From the NCBI RefSeq assembly GCF_002327185.1, contig NZ_CP018624.1, positions 1,054,001 to 1,118,000 on the forward strand: 64,000 nucleotides of DNA. Direction: 5' to 3'. The notes below the pieces were generated by a model. The model was not told the origin of the DNA, ran no database searches, and was given only the letters and a program-made list of their open reading frames with translations. Numbering within the stretch: the stretch's first letter is position 1; each line of letters starts with the position of its first letter. A program made the position numbers and the translations under genes. Source of the DNA: Clostridium chauvoei. Its GTDB lineage: Bacteria; Bacillota; Clostridia; Clostridiales; Clostridiaceae. Positions 37,208-46,552 of this stretch are shown one piece after another.

Positions 37208-37950
37208 ATGGAAATGCCTAAGATAAAAGTGGCAGATTTTGAAGGTCCTTTTGACTTGTTATTACATTTAATAAAAAAGCATGAAATGGATATATATAAT
37301 ATAGAAATATATAAAATCACTAATCAATATTTAAAGTACTTAGAAGAAATGAAAGAAATGGATCTAGAAATAACATCAGAATTTATAGTAGTAGCAGCCA
37401 CTTTAATAGAAATAAAATCTAAAAAATTACTTCCAAAAGTAGTTATTAAAGAAGAAAACGAAGAAGATGTAGAAAAAGATCTTATGACTAAATTAATAGA
37501 ATATAAGAAGTTTAAAGGAGTTTCTAGATTCTTTAAAGATAGATATATTAGTTCAGGTGATGTATACACTAAAATGCCTGAATTAATCCAAGAGGAAGAA
37601 GAAAAAATAAAGACAGAAGATTTGTTAAAAAATGTTACTTTATTAGATTTATATAAGTTATATAATGAATTACTTGAGAATTATAGGCTTAAACAAAACC
37701 GAGAAAATGTAATACAAAAAAGATATTTGTAGATAGGTATAAGCTTGAAGATAAAATGCAATATGTATTAGATAAACTTAATAGTGTTAAAGTATTTGAA
37801 TTTAATGATTTTATAAAAGAAAGTGAATGTAAAATGGAAACAGTTGTAACATTTTTAGCTTTATTAGAACTTATAAAGTTAAGAATGATTAAGGTTTTTC
37901 AAGATAATAGTTTTGGGAACATATTAATAAAAAGGAGAAATAATGAATAA
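37208..37950 (+). pseudogene. scpA: Segregation and condensation protein A, single-base frameshift
   Basis: Kleisin of the SMC-ScpAB condensin. The first 174 codons (37208-37732) carry the N-terminal domain FEGPFDLLLHLIKKHEMDIY. Frame 2 then stops, but frame 1 reads KKIFVDRYKLEDKMQYVL and continues to 37950 with VTFLALLELIKLRMIKVFQ, the C-terminal winged helix that closes the SMC head. Adding one A to the A6 run at 37716-37721 restores a normal protein of about 248 residues. Since scpA is important for viability in Firmicutes, an uncorrected base-call error or in vivo slippage is more likely than loss. scpB overlaps its end by 8 bases. Confidence 0.88.
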
Positions 37951-38554
37951 AATAGAAATAAATCAGTTCGAGTTTCAGGGTGCATCTAAAAAGAATAGAA
38001 TAAAATCTTCAATTGAATCCTTATTATTTGTAAGTGGAGAGCCTTTAAATTTAAAAACATTGAGTTCTAATGTAGAAGTTGCACCTAAAGTATTAGAAAA
38101 AATATTAGATGAGATGATGGATGAGTATGAAGAGGAATCTAGAGGGATAAAACTAATTTCTATAAATGGAGAATATCAATTAGTAACTAAAGCACAAAAT
38201 AGTGAATTTGTACAACGTTTATTAAAGAAAAACAAACGTCAATCCTTATCTCAAGCTTCTCTTGAAAGTTTAGCTATTATAGCATATAAACAACCAATTA
38301 CAAGAGTTGATATAGATGAAATTAGAGGGGTAAAGTCAGAAAGTGCTATTCAAAGATTAATAGAAAAAGAGTTGATAAAAGAAGTTGGAAGATTAGAGGT
38401 TCCAGGAAGACCTATTTTGTTTGGAACAACGGAAGAGTTTTTAAGACAATTCGGGCTTAAGGCTTTAAATGACCTTCCATCTTTAGATTTATATTCTGAA
38501 AAAGAACAAGATGAGTCTTTGGAAATTTTAAATAACGCAATGAAAGAGTTATAA
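37943..38554 (+). CDS. scpB: Segregation and condensation protein B
   Basis: 203 residues, two winged-helix domains. Typical motifs are SIESLLFVSGEPL, LESLAIIAYKQPITRVDIDEIRGV and GRLEVPGRPILFGTTEEFLRQFGL. Partner of ScpA in the SMC complex. RBS AAGGAG inside the scpA 3' end. Confidence 0.97.
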   Translation: MNKIEINQFEFQGASKKNRIKSSIESLLFVSGEPLNLKTLSSNVEVAPKVLEKILDEMMDEYEEESRGIKLISINGEYQLVTKAQNSEFVQRLLKKNKRQSLSQASLESLAIIAYKQPITRVDIDEIRGVKSESAIQRLIEKELIKEVGRLEVPGRPILFGTTEEFLRQFGLKALNDLPSLDLYSEKEQDESLEILNNAMKEL

Positions 38555-38557
38555 TAT

Positions 38558-38592
38558 AAAAGTACAGAAATGAATTTATTTCTGTACTTTTT
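38558..38592 (+). terminator. Terminator after scpB, possibly bidirectional
   Basis: 14-bp stem AAAAGTACAGAAAT / ATTTCTGTACTTTT between the convergent scpB and ytfJ genes. Confidence 0.85.
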
Positions 38593-38613
38593 ACATTTGA
38601 AATGTTATGAAAA

Positions 38614-39114
38614 TTAATGAAGATTATTAGATGAAGAATCAGTATCATCACAGTTACATTGATCAATTGAAGAATCACAAATATTACAACTATCAGATTG
38701 ATGCTTATCTTTATGTTTTTTATGTTTACCTATATCATTAAAGAAGCCTTTAAACATTTCTAAAACAGTAGGAATAGAATCAACTACTCTATCGCAAGCA
38801 TTATCTTGATCTACAGGTAATAATCTAACAGAATCTTCTCGTACTACTAGAAATGCTACAGGTTTTACAGTAACTCCTGCACCAGAACCACCACCAAAAG
38901 GATGTTTTGCATCTTGATTAGGTGAGGATTTACTTTGATTTCCAAATTCACTACCTCCTGAAGCAAATCCAAATGTAACCTTTGAAATTGGGATGATATA
39001 ACTGCCATCTCTAGTTTCTACCGCTTCACCAATAACGGTGTTTACATCTATCATATCTCTTAAATTTTCCATAGTACTTCTCATTAAATTTTCTACTGGA
39101 TGTTCATTTGCCAT
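38614..39114 (-). CDS. ytfJ: GerW family sporulation protein YtfJ
   Basis: 166 residues. The core HPVENLMRSTMENLRDMIDVNTVIGEAV, then IIPISKVTFGFASGGSEF and GGGSGAGVTVKPVAFLV, defines the GerW/YtfJ family. The C-terminus is a His/Asp/Cys-rich tail (about 135-166) with KHKKHKDKHQSD and CNICD, a likely metal-binding extension. In Bacillus this gene is expressed in the forespore and needed for germination. It follows the DUF2953 gene closely, with RBS GGAGG. Confidence 0.93.
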   Translation of the reverse strand: MANEHPVENLMRSTMENLRDMIDVNTVIGEAVETRDGSYIIPISKVTFGFASGGSEFGNQSKSSPNQDAKHPFGGGSGAGVTVKPVAFLVVREDSVRLLPVDQDNACDRVVDSIPTVLEMFKGFFNDIGKHKKHKDKHQSDSCNICDSSIDQCNCDDTDSSSNNLH

Positions 39115-39123
39115 AATATATCC

Positions 39124-39701
39124 CTAAACAGGGGACACCTCCTCTATGTTTTCAAAAGAATTATATATTAAATATAATATACGTATAGCATGTGCAAGAT
39201 TAAAGTAAATTATACTAGAGATAGTAAAATTTAATATTTTATCTTCATTAAAATGAGGATTAATTTGTAATTTGAATTTTTTTACTGAAAAAATCTGATT
39301 AAAAACAGCAAAAAGTATAGGGTTAAGATTACATAATAATCCATAACCTATAGCAGTATATGCAGCATCATTAAAGGCGAAATCAAGCTCGCCTTTAAGT
39401 TTAAACCAAGGTCTAAATTTATTATTTGTAATACTTCTATATAGTGATATTAAGGAAAGCTTTTTATTTTTTTTGAAAATAGATTATGCTTATTAACTTT
39501 AGTATTTATATTTTTATTTGAAGATTTTTTTTCGTTAGGTTTTTTTAATAAATCATTTAATATTCCTTTTTCAGGAGATAATAAAACTAAGTTGAAGACC
39601 TTTATATGAAAGTAAGCCTTATTTTTATATATTGTTATTTTTAGTGGAATAGGGAGTAAAAATAATAAAAGTATACATGAAACTATAATAATTATAACCA
39701 T
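39124..39701 (-). pseudogene. DUF2953 membrane protein gene, single-base frameshift
   Basis: The 5' part (39701 to 39450) has an N-terminal membrane helix (IIIIVSCILLLFLLPIPL) and the VFNLVLLSPEKG segment. In the next frame the protein continues as FRPWFKLKGELDFAFNDAAY, then TAIGYGLLCNLNPILF and LQINPHFNEDKI, typical of DUF2953, to a stop at 39124-39126. One extra base in the T8 run at 39467-39474 (A8 on the coding strand) restores it. Neighbour and partner of ytfJ in many spore formers; function unknown. Confidence 0.82.
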
Positions 39702-39839
39702 TAATATCCTCCTAATGAGATTATCTTATAGTATTACCATAAATTATTAAAATAAACTAAAATTTTTTTTGATTATCAGGTTTAAAATTTTACTTTTAGA
39801 ACACACTAGTCATAGATGGTTAATTTAGAGGGTGATTTT

Positions 39840-41000
39840 ATGAAAAAAATTAAAAAAATACCAATAGTATTAATAACATTGTTATTAACAACACAATGTA
39901 TTATATTTTCTCCAAAAGCAGTAATTAAAGAAGAAGATATAGATACAGACGATGAAATTATTAATTTAGATGAGGAAGATAGCTATGATGTAGATAATAC
40001 TAAAGTTGATACTAAGGGGCCATTAAGAGTAAGTGCAAGAAATGCTATAGCAATTGATGCAGAATCAAAGCAAGTACTTTGGGATCAAAAAGGATACGAA
40101 ATAGTTCCAATGGCAAGTACTACAAAAATCCTTACATCATTGATAGCCATTAATTATGGAGATTTAGATAGAAAAGTAACCATCAGTAAAAATGCTTCAT
40201 CAATTAGAGGATCAACTGTAGGGTATAAGGCCGGTGAAGAAATAACTATGAGAGAACTTCTATTTGGACTTATGTTTAGGTCAGGAAATGATGCTGCAAT
40301 AGCAATAGCCGAAGACATAGGGGGATCAGTAGAAGGATTTGCAAATATAATGAATGATTTTGCTAGAAGTATAGGAGTTTTAAATTCACATTTTGAATCT
40401 CCTCATGGATTAGATAGTCAAAAGCATTATTCATCTGCATATGATTTAGCTGTTTTAGCTTCAAAAGGGATGGAAAGTGAAGTTTTTAGAGAAATAGTTG
40501 GAGAAAAATCTATAGGTAAAGAAAAATATAATTTTACAAGGGATTATCAAAATATAAATAAAATATTATATAGAATTCCAGGAGCTAATGGCGTAAAAAC
40601 TGGATATACAGGTCAAGCAGGAAAGTGTTTAGTTTCTTCTGTAAATCACGATGGAAGAAATATAATAATAGTAGTATTAAATTGTGTTGATAGATGGAAT
40701 CAAACAGAAAAAATTTATAATTATGTAATAGAAACAAACACCTTAAAAACAGTATCTAAAAAAGAATTAGTAGAAAAGGAAGGTTTCATGGATTTAGGTG
40801 CTGTAATTCAAGATGAAGAATTTAAATATGGATATAAAGAGAATGATAATTTAGAAGTAGAGGTATTTAAACCTGTATTAGATATAAGAGAAGGAGATGT
40901 TTTAGGGAAAATAGTTCTAAAAGATAATAATAAAGAACGTTATAAGTCTCCACTTATAAGCAATACTAAAATAGATATTAAGGAATATGAAAAAAAATAA
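39840..41000 (+). CDS. D-alanyl-D-alanine carboxypeptidase (DacB-like)
   Basis: 386 residues from ATG 39840 after AGAGGGTG. Signal peptide (about 1-25), acidic spacer, then the PBP5-type transpeptidase domain: STTK (MASTTKIL), SGN (SGNDAAIAIAED) and KTG (GVKTGYTGQAGKC). The C-terminal domain lacks a clear amphipathic anchor. Second low-molecular-weight PBP in this window; in spore formers such paralogues act on cortex peptidoglycan, which is a possibility here. Confidence 0.92.
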   Translation: MKKIKKIPIVLITLLLTTQCIIFSPKAVIKEEDIDTDDEIINLDEEDSYDVDNTKVDTKGPLRVSARNAIAIDAESKQVLWDQKGYEIVPMASTTKILTSLIAINYGDLDRKVTISKNASSIRGSTVGYKAGEEITMRELLFGLMFRSGNDAAIAIAEDIGGSVEGFANIMNDFARSIGVLNSHFESPHGLDSQKHYSSAYDLAVLASKGMESEVFREIVGEKSIGKEKYNFTRDYQNINKILYRIPGANGVKTGYTGQAGKCLVSSVNHDGRNIIIVVLNCVDRWNQTEKIYNYVIETNTLKTVSKKELVEKEGFMDLGAVIQDEEFKYGYKENDNLEVEVFKPVLDIREGDVLGKIVLKDNNKERYKSPLISNTKIDIKEYEKK

Positions 41001-41007
41001 TATAACT

Positions 41008-41052
41008 AAGAAAGCTATATCAATTTATATTAATATAGCTTTCTTGTTTTTA
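41008..41052. terminator. Bidirectional terminator
   Basis: 13-bp arms AAGAAAGCTATAT (41008-41020) and ATATAGCTTTCTT (41033-41045) with T tracts, between convergent genes. Confidence 0.85.
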
Positions 41053-41086
41053 GTTATAGTAAAAACTAATATATAAATTTATATTT

Positions 41087-42373
41087 TTAATTATTTATAA
41101 GTTTTTGAGCAAAAACATTATCTAAATTTACCTTTTTAACTCTTGCTGCAATTTCTTCTTTATCTAAGGTATATAAACCTTGATCAACCATTCGTTTAAA
41201 GTATCCAGCTCCAGCAAAGGTATATCTATTTTTTCTACCTTCTCTTGTTTTAGCTTTTTCATTGGCATAAGATATTATATCACCTATAGCTATAGATGCA
41301 GGTAGTATTAAAAGAGGTAAACCCATAGCTAATCTAACAGCATTATGACCAGCAAGACTACCAGTGCAAATTGCTTCAGTATGACCAACAAATAATCCAC
41401 TTTTTTCACCAGCGCAGAAAAGATTATCTACACCTTCTACTTTTAAATCATTAGTTCTTGGAGCTACAGAAAGATATCTTATTGAATTTCCCTTACTTCC
41501 GGCATATGGATCTACATATTTCGCTTTTTCCAAGCCTTTTATCTTTCTTAATTTTTGAAGAGGGTAATACGTAGTCATAAGTTTAGCATGTCCAGTATCT
41601 AGAAGAATGATATTTTCAGCAAATTCTTTTAAAGCATATTGTTGACATACTTTAGTACTAAGCTTACCATAATTAACATCTTCTTTAGGAACTTGTAGAA
41701 TAACTTTACCAGTAGTATTTAATTCTTCAAGGATTTCATCAGAAAGACTTTCTTTTGCAAGTTTACAAGAACCTGAAAATGCACCTAAGATATCATCATC
41801 TCTTTCACCTTGAATATCAGATACACCACATCTTTCGCTTATACTTAATCTAGGACCAAAAGCAGGGCATCTTAAAACACACATAGAACATCCATTACCA
41901 TATCTTAAACAGTTACCCATAGGACCTGTAGTTCCTGTAGTTTCCACAAATACATCGCCTTCTACGTAAGAAGCATCACTTAAATATATACCTTTGATTT
42001 TCTTTTCTGTTACTTCTACATCAGTAACTCTACTTTCTGTAAAGATATTTATACCAATATTACTTAAATGTTCTCTTACATTACCTTCGATAATATTTAC
42101 ATCATATAAACTAGCGTGTTTATGACCTGGAAAATCAAGATCTTTATGTCTTGAGGAATTATCTACAACATCAATAAGATCACCAGCACCTAATTCTTTT
42201 AATTCCTCAGAGGCTGTCCATCTACCATTGTTTCTCATTATTCCACCAACGTTACCTAAACCTAATAGCAAATCGGTTTTTTCATATAGATATACATCAG
42301 CACCAGCTTTTTTAGCAGTAACAGCAGCAGCACAACCTGCCCAACCACCACCGACAACTATAACTTTTATCAT
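41087..42373 (-). CDS. FAD-dependent oxidoreductase, GidA/TrmFO-like fold
   Basis: 428 residues. N-terminal FAD-binding GGGWAGCAAAVTAKKAG with a downstream acidic residue (YLYEKTD); C-terminal FAD segment NLFCAGEKSGLFVGHTEA. The middle has a cysteine cluster (GNGCSMCVLRCPAFGPR, about 158-174). The overall shape is MnmG/TrmFO-like, but it lacks the folate or tRNA features I would expect. Its start overlaps the stop of the FNR-like gene by 4 bases, so the two act together. Substrate unknown. Confidence 0.78.
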   Translation of the reverse strand: MIKVIVVGGGWAGCAAAVTAKKAGADVYLYEKTDLLLGLGNVGGIMRNNGRWTASEELKELGAGDLIDVVDNSSRHKDLDFPGHKHASLYDVNIIEGNVREHLSNIGINIFTESRVTDVEVTEKKIKGIYLSDASYVEGDVFVETTGTTGPMGNCLRYGNGCSMCVLRCPAFGPRLSISERCGVSDIQGERDDDILGAFSGSCKLAKESLSDEILEELNTTGKVILQVPKEDVNYGKLSTKVCQQYALKEFAENIILLDTGHAKLMTTYYPLQKLRKIKGLEKAKYVDPYAGSKGNSIRYLSVAPRTNDLKVEGVDNLFCAGEKSGLFVGHTEAICTGSLAGHNAVRLAMGLPLLILPASIAIGDIISYANEKAKTREGRKNRYTFAGAGYFKRMVDQGLYTLDKEEIAARVKKVNLDNVFAQKLINN

Positions 42374-43362
42374 ATAAATCTTCTCCCTTCAAAAACATCT
42401 CTTGGATCTGCTTGAACTTTGCAGAATCTTTTAACTTTATGACCTTTAAATCTAGCTGTACAACTACCACAAACGCCTTCACCACAACACATCTTTGTAT
42501 TATTACAGCAAGATAAGGTTACATCCTTTCTATCTAGTTCATCTAAATAATCAATTACTTTATAAGTTAAAATATCAGCACCAGCAACATGAACATGTGT
42601 TATATTTTTTTCGTTTACTAAAGTTTTCAATGCTGTTTTTCCTTCTGCTGATAGTTCACCTTTATCCACCAAATTCATTTCAATTGGAGTTATATTATAT
42701 TTTTTTAGAAAATTAGTTACATAAATATCTTCATAAGGTTCTCTATCTAATATAAGAGTAATATTGTTATTATTTTCACTAAGTTTTCTTATAACTGGCA
42801 TCATAGGAGCCATTCCTATTCCTCTTGCCATTACCAAAACATTTTTTTCTTTTTGCTTTTGTATGTTTTTAATACCAAAGACGCCATTCCAATAAGGTCC
42901 TCTTATAGTTATTTCATCACCTTGGTTTATATCAAGTAATTTTTTAGTTTTTATACCTCTAACTTCAATCATTATTGAAATAATATTATTTTCTATATCT
43001 GATTCTAATATAGAAATAGGGACATCAAAATATACGTTTGTATCTGTTCTAATAAAAACGAAACTACCTGGCTTAACCAAATCTATTGCAAGCTTATGAG
43101 GTGCTTCAAATTTAATAAGTAATACATCAGGTTGATGTAAAACTTTTTCCTTAACTAAACAATTATAAGTTTTTCTACCTTCTTTAGCTTTTGAACCATT
43201 ATACTTAAATTCTTGATAAATACAAACCCCCTTCCAATTAGAACAATCACAAAAACAACTTCCGTGTAATTGAGAACATAATATGCATTCTCCAGATTCT
43301 GCTAAGTGACAAGGACAAAATTCTGTACCTGCGTCAATACAATCCATTGCTTCTTTAAACAT
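42370..43362 (-). CDS. FAD/NAD-binding Fe-S oxidoreductase (PyrK/sulfide dehydrogenase-like) with Cys-rich N-terminus
   Basis: 330 residues. The N-terminal 50 residues contain nine or more cysteines (FCPCHLAESGECILC, SCFCDCSNWKGVC), an unusual extension. Then comes a ferredoxin-reductase FAD domain (GSFVFIRTD ... DVPISI), an NAD-binding domain (MARGIGMAPMMPVIRKL) and a C-terminal [2Fe-2S] site (CCNNTKMCCGEGVCGSCTA). The layout matches the PyrK/SudA-type flavoprotein that passes electrons between NAD(P)H and a partner; here the partner is probably the adjoining FAD protein. First gene of the operon, divergent from tetR. Confidence 0.83.
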   Translation of the reverse strand: MFKEAMDCIDAGTEFCPCHLAESGECILCSQLHGSCFCDCSNWKGVCIYQEFKYNGSKAKEGRKTYNCLVKEKVLHQPDVLLIKFEAPHKLAIDLVKPGSFVFIRTDTNVYFDVPISILESDIENNIISIMIEVRGIKTKKLLDINQGDEITIRGPYWNGVFGIKNIQKQKEKNVLVMARGIGMAPMMPVIRKLSENNNNITLILDREPYEDIYVTNFLKKYNITPIEMNLVDKGELSAEGKTALKTLVNEKNITHVHVAGADILTYKVIDYLDELDRKDVTLSCCNNTKMCCGEGVCGSCTARFKGHKVKRFCKVQADPRDVFEGRRFI

Positions 43363-43409
43363 GTATTCTCTCCGTTTAAATTTCTTACATAGTAATAGAT
43401 TATTTTAAA

Positions 43410-43438
43410 ATTATAATTTTGTTACAACTTTAAAAAAA
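43410..43438 (-). promoter_or_regulatory. Promoter of the FAD/Fe-S operon with TTGTTACAA operator
   Basis: On the minus strand: -10 TATAAT (43415-43410), 17-base spacer, T-rich -35. The near-palindrome TTGTTACAA (43419-43427) lies in the spacer. Confidence 0.5.
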
Positions 43439-43480
43439 GTAAAAATATTACTAATTAATGTATAAAATATAATAAATATA

Positions 43481-43509
43481 TTGGGTTATCTTGTTAAATT
43501 TGTTACAAT
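43481..43509 (+). promoter_or_regulatory. Promoter of the tetR gene with TTGTTACAA operator
   Basis: -35 TTGGGT (43481-43486), 17-base spacer, -10 TACAAT (43504-43509). An identical TTGTTACAA copy (43500-43508) overlaps the -10, as expected for autoregulation. Confidence 0.55.
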
Positions 43510-43544
43510 AATATTAAGTAATAACAAAGGAGGCGACTATAGTA

Positions 43545-44096
43545 ATGCCGAAGGTAATAGAAAACCTACAAGAAAAAATATTTGATGCAGCTATAAAACT
43601 TTTTGGAGAAAAGGGTTATGAAAATGTAGATATGAAAGCAATTGCAAAAGAAAGCAATATAGCTGTAGGAACATTATATAATTATTATAGTAATAAAAGG
43701 GGTTTATATATAAAAGTATTAGAATCTAGTTGGGAAGGTACTTTTAATAAATTACAAAAAATAGTAATCAGTGATTTAAGTGATAGGGAAAAAATAAATA
43801 AAATAGTAGAATATTTATATTATGATATTAAAGATAGAAAAGGTTTAGGAAACTATTTTATAACAGGAGATTTTTTACCTAAAGAAAAGGCAGAAATAAA
43901 TACTGATAAGATAGTTCAAAATATTTTAATATTTTTAAAAGAAAATAATACCATGTTAAAGAATAGAGAGAAGGAAGAGTTAGAAAAATTAATATACATG
44001 ATTTTATGTACTATAGTTTTATTAGTAAATAAATATGGTGATAAAGATAAAGAAAATTTGAATGCATTAAAGAAACTTTTAGATAGTTTTGTATAA
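43545..44096 (+). CDS. TetR/AcrR family transcriptional regulator
   Basis: 183 residues. N-terminal HTH (KIFDAAIKLFGEKGYENVDMKAIAKESNIAVGTLYNYYSNK, about 10-52) with the TLYNYY recognition helix, and a variable ligand domain. Divergent from the FAD/Fe-S operon, which it probably controls along with itself through the two TTGTTACAA sites. RBS AAGGAGG. Confidence 0.9.
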   Translation: MPKVIENLQEKIFDAAIKLFGEKGYENVDMKAIAKESNIAVGTLYNYYSNKRGLYIKVLESSWEGTFNKLQKIVISDLSDREKINKIVEYLYYDIKDRKGLGNYFITGDFLPKEKAEINTDKIVQNILIFLKENNTMLKNREKEELEKLIYMILCTIVLLVNKYGDKDKENLNALKKLLDSFV

Positions 44097-44107
44097 TAAA
44101 AGCTTAA

Positions 44108-44151
44108 AGAAAGATAGAAACCTATTAATCTGGGTTTTTGTCTTTTTTTAA
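44108..44151 (+). terminator. Rho-independent terminator after tetR
   Basis: Imperfect stem with G-U pairs (AAAGATAGAAACC / GGGTTTTTGTCTTT) followed by T7. Confidence 0.7.
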
Positions 44152-44246
44152 GTTAGTTTATCAAAATACAGAAAAATATAGACTTTGATTGATAAGTAAA
44201 ATAAGTATAAAATATTAAGGTGGAAAATTTAAAAATAGGGGGACAT

Positions 44247-45809
44247 ATGAGTACAGAAAATACGTCAAAAGTATTAACAGGAAGAAAGAACTTAAGATTC
44301 AAACTAATTGCAGAGGGTGCTGTAATAGGGGTGATTGCAGGACTAGTAATAGTTTTAAACAGAAGATTAGCAGAATGGGGAGGGGAAAAGTTTAAAGGTT
44401 TTTATACTTATGCAAGTGGTAACCCCTTTAAAATAGCTATTGTATTTTTTATATTATGTATATTAGGATATATAGTAGGTATTATGGTTGAAAGAGAACC
44501 TATGATATCAGGAAGTGGGATACCTCAAGTTGAAGGAATATTAACAAGAAAGTTAAAGGCTAATTGGTTTAAAGTTTTATTCTATAAATTTGTAGGTGGA
44601 GTAATAGCATTAGCAGCAGGACTTTCAATAGGAAGAGAAGGTCCTTCAGTTCAAATGGGTGCAGCTATAGGAGAAGGCTTTAGTAAAAAGCTAAAAAGAA
44701 TTAATATAGAAGAAAAATATCTTATTACATCAGGAGCATCAGCTGGACTTTCAGCTGCATTTAATGCTCCGTTATCAGGAGTTATGTTTGCTTTAGAAGA
44801 AGTGCATAAAAACTTTTCACCGCTTGTGTTATTATCTGCTATGGCAGCAGCATTAGCATCTGATTTTATAACAAAACAATTTTTAGGATTAAATACAGCC
44901 TTTGAATTTAGTACAGTTTTAGTATTACCTTTAAAGTATTATTGGACATTAATATTATTAGGAATATTAGTTGGTATAAGTGGAGTTCTTTTTAATAAGG
45001 GAATACTTAAAACCCAAGATATTTATGGAAAAGCTAAGAAATTAAAAAAACGACATAAGGTAATGATTCCATTTATAATGGCAGGAATAATAGGATTAAT
45101 AGCACCTATATTATTAGGTGGAGGACATGATTTAATAATGTCATTAGTTACAAGTGGATTCACTTTAAAAGTACTTATTTTATTTTTATTAATAAAGTTT
45201 ATATTTACATTTTGTAGCTTTGGTTCAGGGGTTCCAGGAGGAATATTTTTTCCTTTATTAGTACTAGGAGCATTGATAGGAAATATTTATGGTTTAATTA
45301 TTTGTAATTTTACTAATACGCCAGCGTTATTTATAGTAAACTTTATAATATTAGCTATGGCAGGTCATTTTGCTTCAATAGTAAAAGCACCTATTACAGG
45401 GATAGTACTTATAACAGAAATGACAGGAAGTTTTGAACATTTACTGCCTTTAACTATAGTAGTAATGGTATCATACATAACTTCAGACTTAATGAAGTCA
45501 GAAGGAGTATATGAAAGTTTATTAGAAAAATTATTAAAATCTAAGCCAGAAGAAATAGAAGAAAAACATGAAACCTATAATAAAACACTTTTAGAAATAG
45601 GTGTTAATATGGGAAGTATAGTTGATGGTGAAAAAATAAAAAATATAAAATGGCCTAAAAAGGCTTTATTAGTAGCAATAAAGAGAGGCAACAGAGAAAT
45701 AATTCCAAAAGGAGAAACTGAAATATTATCAGGAGATTATTTAGTAGTTCTTGTTAGTTCAGGAGAAGCAAGTATTATATTGGAGGAAATAAACGAATTA
45801 ACTATTTAA
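44247..45809 (+). CDS. ClC family chloride channel/antiporter with C-terminal TrkA-C domain
   Basis: 520 residues from ATG 44247, 5-6 bases after AGGGGG. Selectivity motifs GSGIP (about 91), GREGP (about 131, with the gating Glu that marks H/Cl exchangers) and GVPGGIFFP (about 333) are intact across ten or more membrane helices. The C-terminal 80 residues (about 440-520, IKNIKWPKKALLVAIKRG then GDYLVVLVSS) form a TrkA-C/RCK_C regulatory domain. Chloride or proton handling is the expected role. No operon partner. Confidence 0.93.
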   Translation: MSTENTSKVLTGRKNLRFKLIAEGAVIGVIAGLVIVLNRRLAEWGGEKFKGFYTYASGNPFKIAIVFFILCILGYIVGIMVEREPMISGSGIPQVEGILTRKLKANWFKVLFYKFVGGVIALAAGLSIGREGPSVQMGAAIGEGFSKKLKRINIEEKYLITSGASAGLSAAFNAPLSGVMFALEEVHKNFSPLVLLSAMAAALASDFITKQFLGLNTAFEFSTVLVLPLKYYWTLILLGILVGISGVLFNKGILKTQDIYGKAKKLKKRHKVMIPFIMAGIIGLIAPILLGGGHDLIMSLVTSGFTLKVLILFLLIKFIFTFCSFGSGVPGGIFFPLLVLGALIGNIYGLIICNFTNTPALFIVNFIILAMAGHFASIVKAPITGIVLITEMTGSFEHLLPLTIVVMVSYITSDLMKSEGVYESLLEKLLKSKPEEIEEKHETYNKTLLEIGVNMGSIVDGEKIKNIKWPKKALLVAIKRGNREIIPKGETEILSGDYLVVLVSSGEASIILEEINELTI

Positions 45810-45867
45810 TTAGAATATTTTATGGTAAAATATTAATTAAATAGAGAATTAAGTGGGAGTTGGGATT

Positions 45868-46452
45868 ATGTTTGCATTTGATTTAATGAATATATTTGAA
45901 GGTCTAGTTAGAAATTATATTAAATTTGATTTAAATAGAGAAAGTACAAGATATGAGATTCTAAAAAAAGAAATAGATTATATGGTTTCAGTAGGTGAAG
46001 TGTTAGGATATTCATCTATAGTTACAGGGATAGATGAAAACAATAATAATATAAATGATAAAATAGAATTGATATGGAGAGATTACGATGATTTAAAGGC
46101 TATGCCTAAGGATGTAGTATTTTATTACTCCATAGAAGAGGATTTAGTAAATGATATAAAATCTATAGATAGTTTATTAGAAAATATAGACAAAGAAAAA
46201 AGCAATACATCATTTATGCAAGTTGTTGAAGTAGCTTCAACTGAAAGAATACAGTACTTAAATAGGCATATACAAACTTCTAAAAATGTAATAGGGAAAG
46301 ATACATTAATAATTTATAGAATAAAAGACATATTAGAAGGTAAAAATTATTTATATGCATATCTTTTCAATGGAAATAAAATAGTAAAGGAAAGAATAGC
46401 AACATCATATACAGACATTTTCGGATTCTTAAAAGCAAAATTTTCAAAATAG
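45868..46452 (+). CDS. Hypothetical protein
   Basis: 194 residues from ATG 45868 (RBS GGGAG at good distance). Not recognised. No signal peptide; an N-terminal amphipathic stretch (MFAFDLMNIFEGLVRNYI), then mixed alpha/beta with a DENNNNINDKIELIWRDYDD patch. Own terminator. Soluble cytoplasmic protein most likely. Confidence 0.7.
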   Translation: MFAFDLMNIFEGLVRNYIKFDLNRESTRYEILKKEIDYMVSVGEVLGYSSIVTGIDENNNNINDKIELIWRDYDDLKAMPKDVVFYYSIEEDLVNDIKSIDSLLENIDKEKSNTSFMQVVEVASTERIQYLNRHIQTSKNVIGKDTLIIYRIKDILEGKNYLYAYLFNGNKIVKERIATSYTDIFGFLKAKFSK

Positions 46453-46456
46453 ATAT

Positions 46457-46492
46457 AAAAACTCAGTTTATTAAAGACTGAGTTTTTTGTTT
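46457..46492 (+). terminator. Rho-independent terminator
   Basis: Arms AAAACTCAGT / ACTGAGTTTT followed by T. Confidence 0.88.
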
Positions 46493-46552
46493 AAAACCAT
46501 ATTTAGTAGCAAATAATACTATTATTATATGTTATTCTAAGGAGGTTTTATA

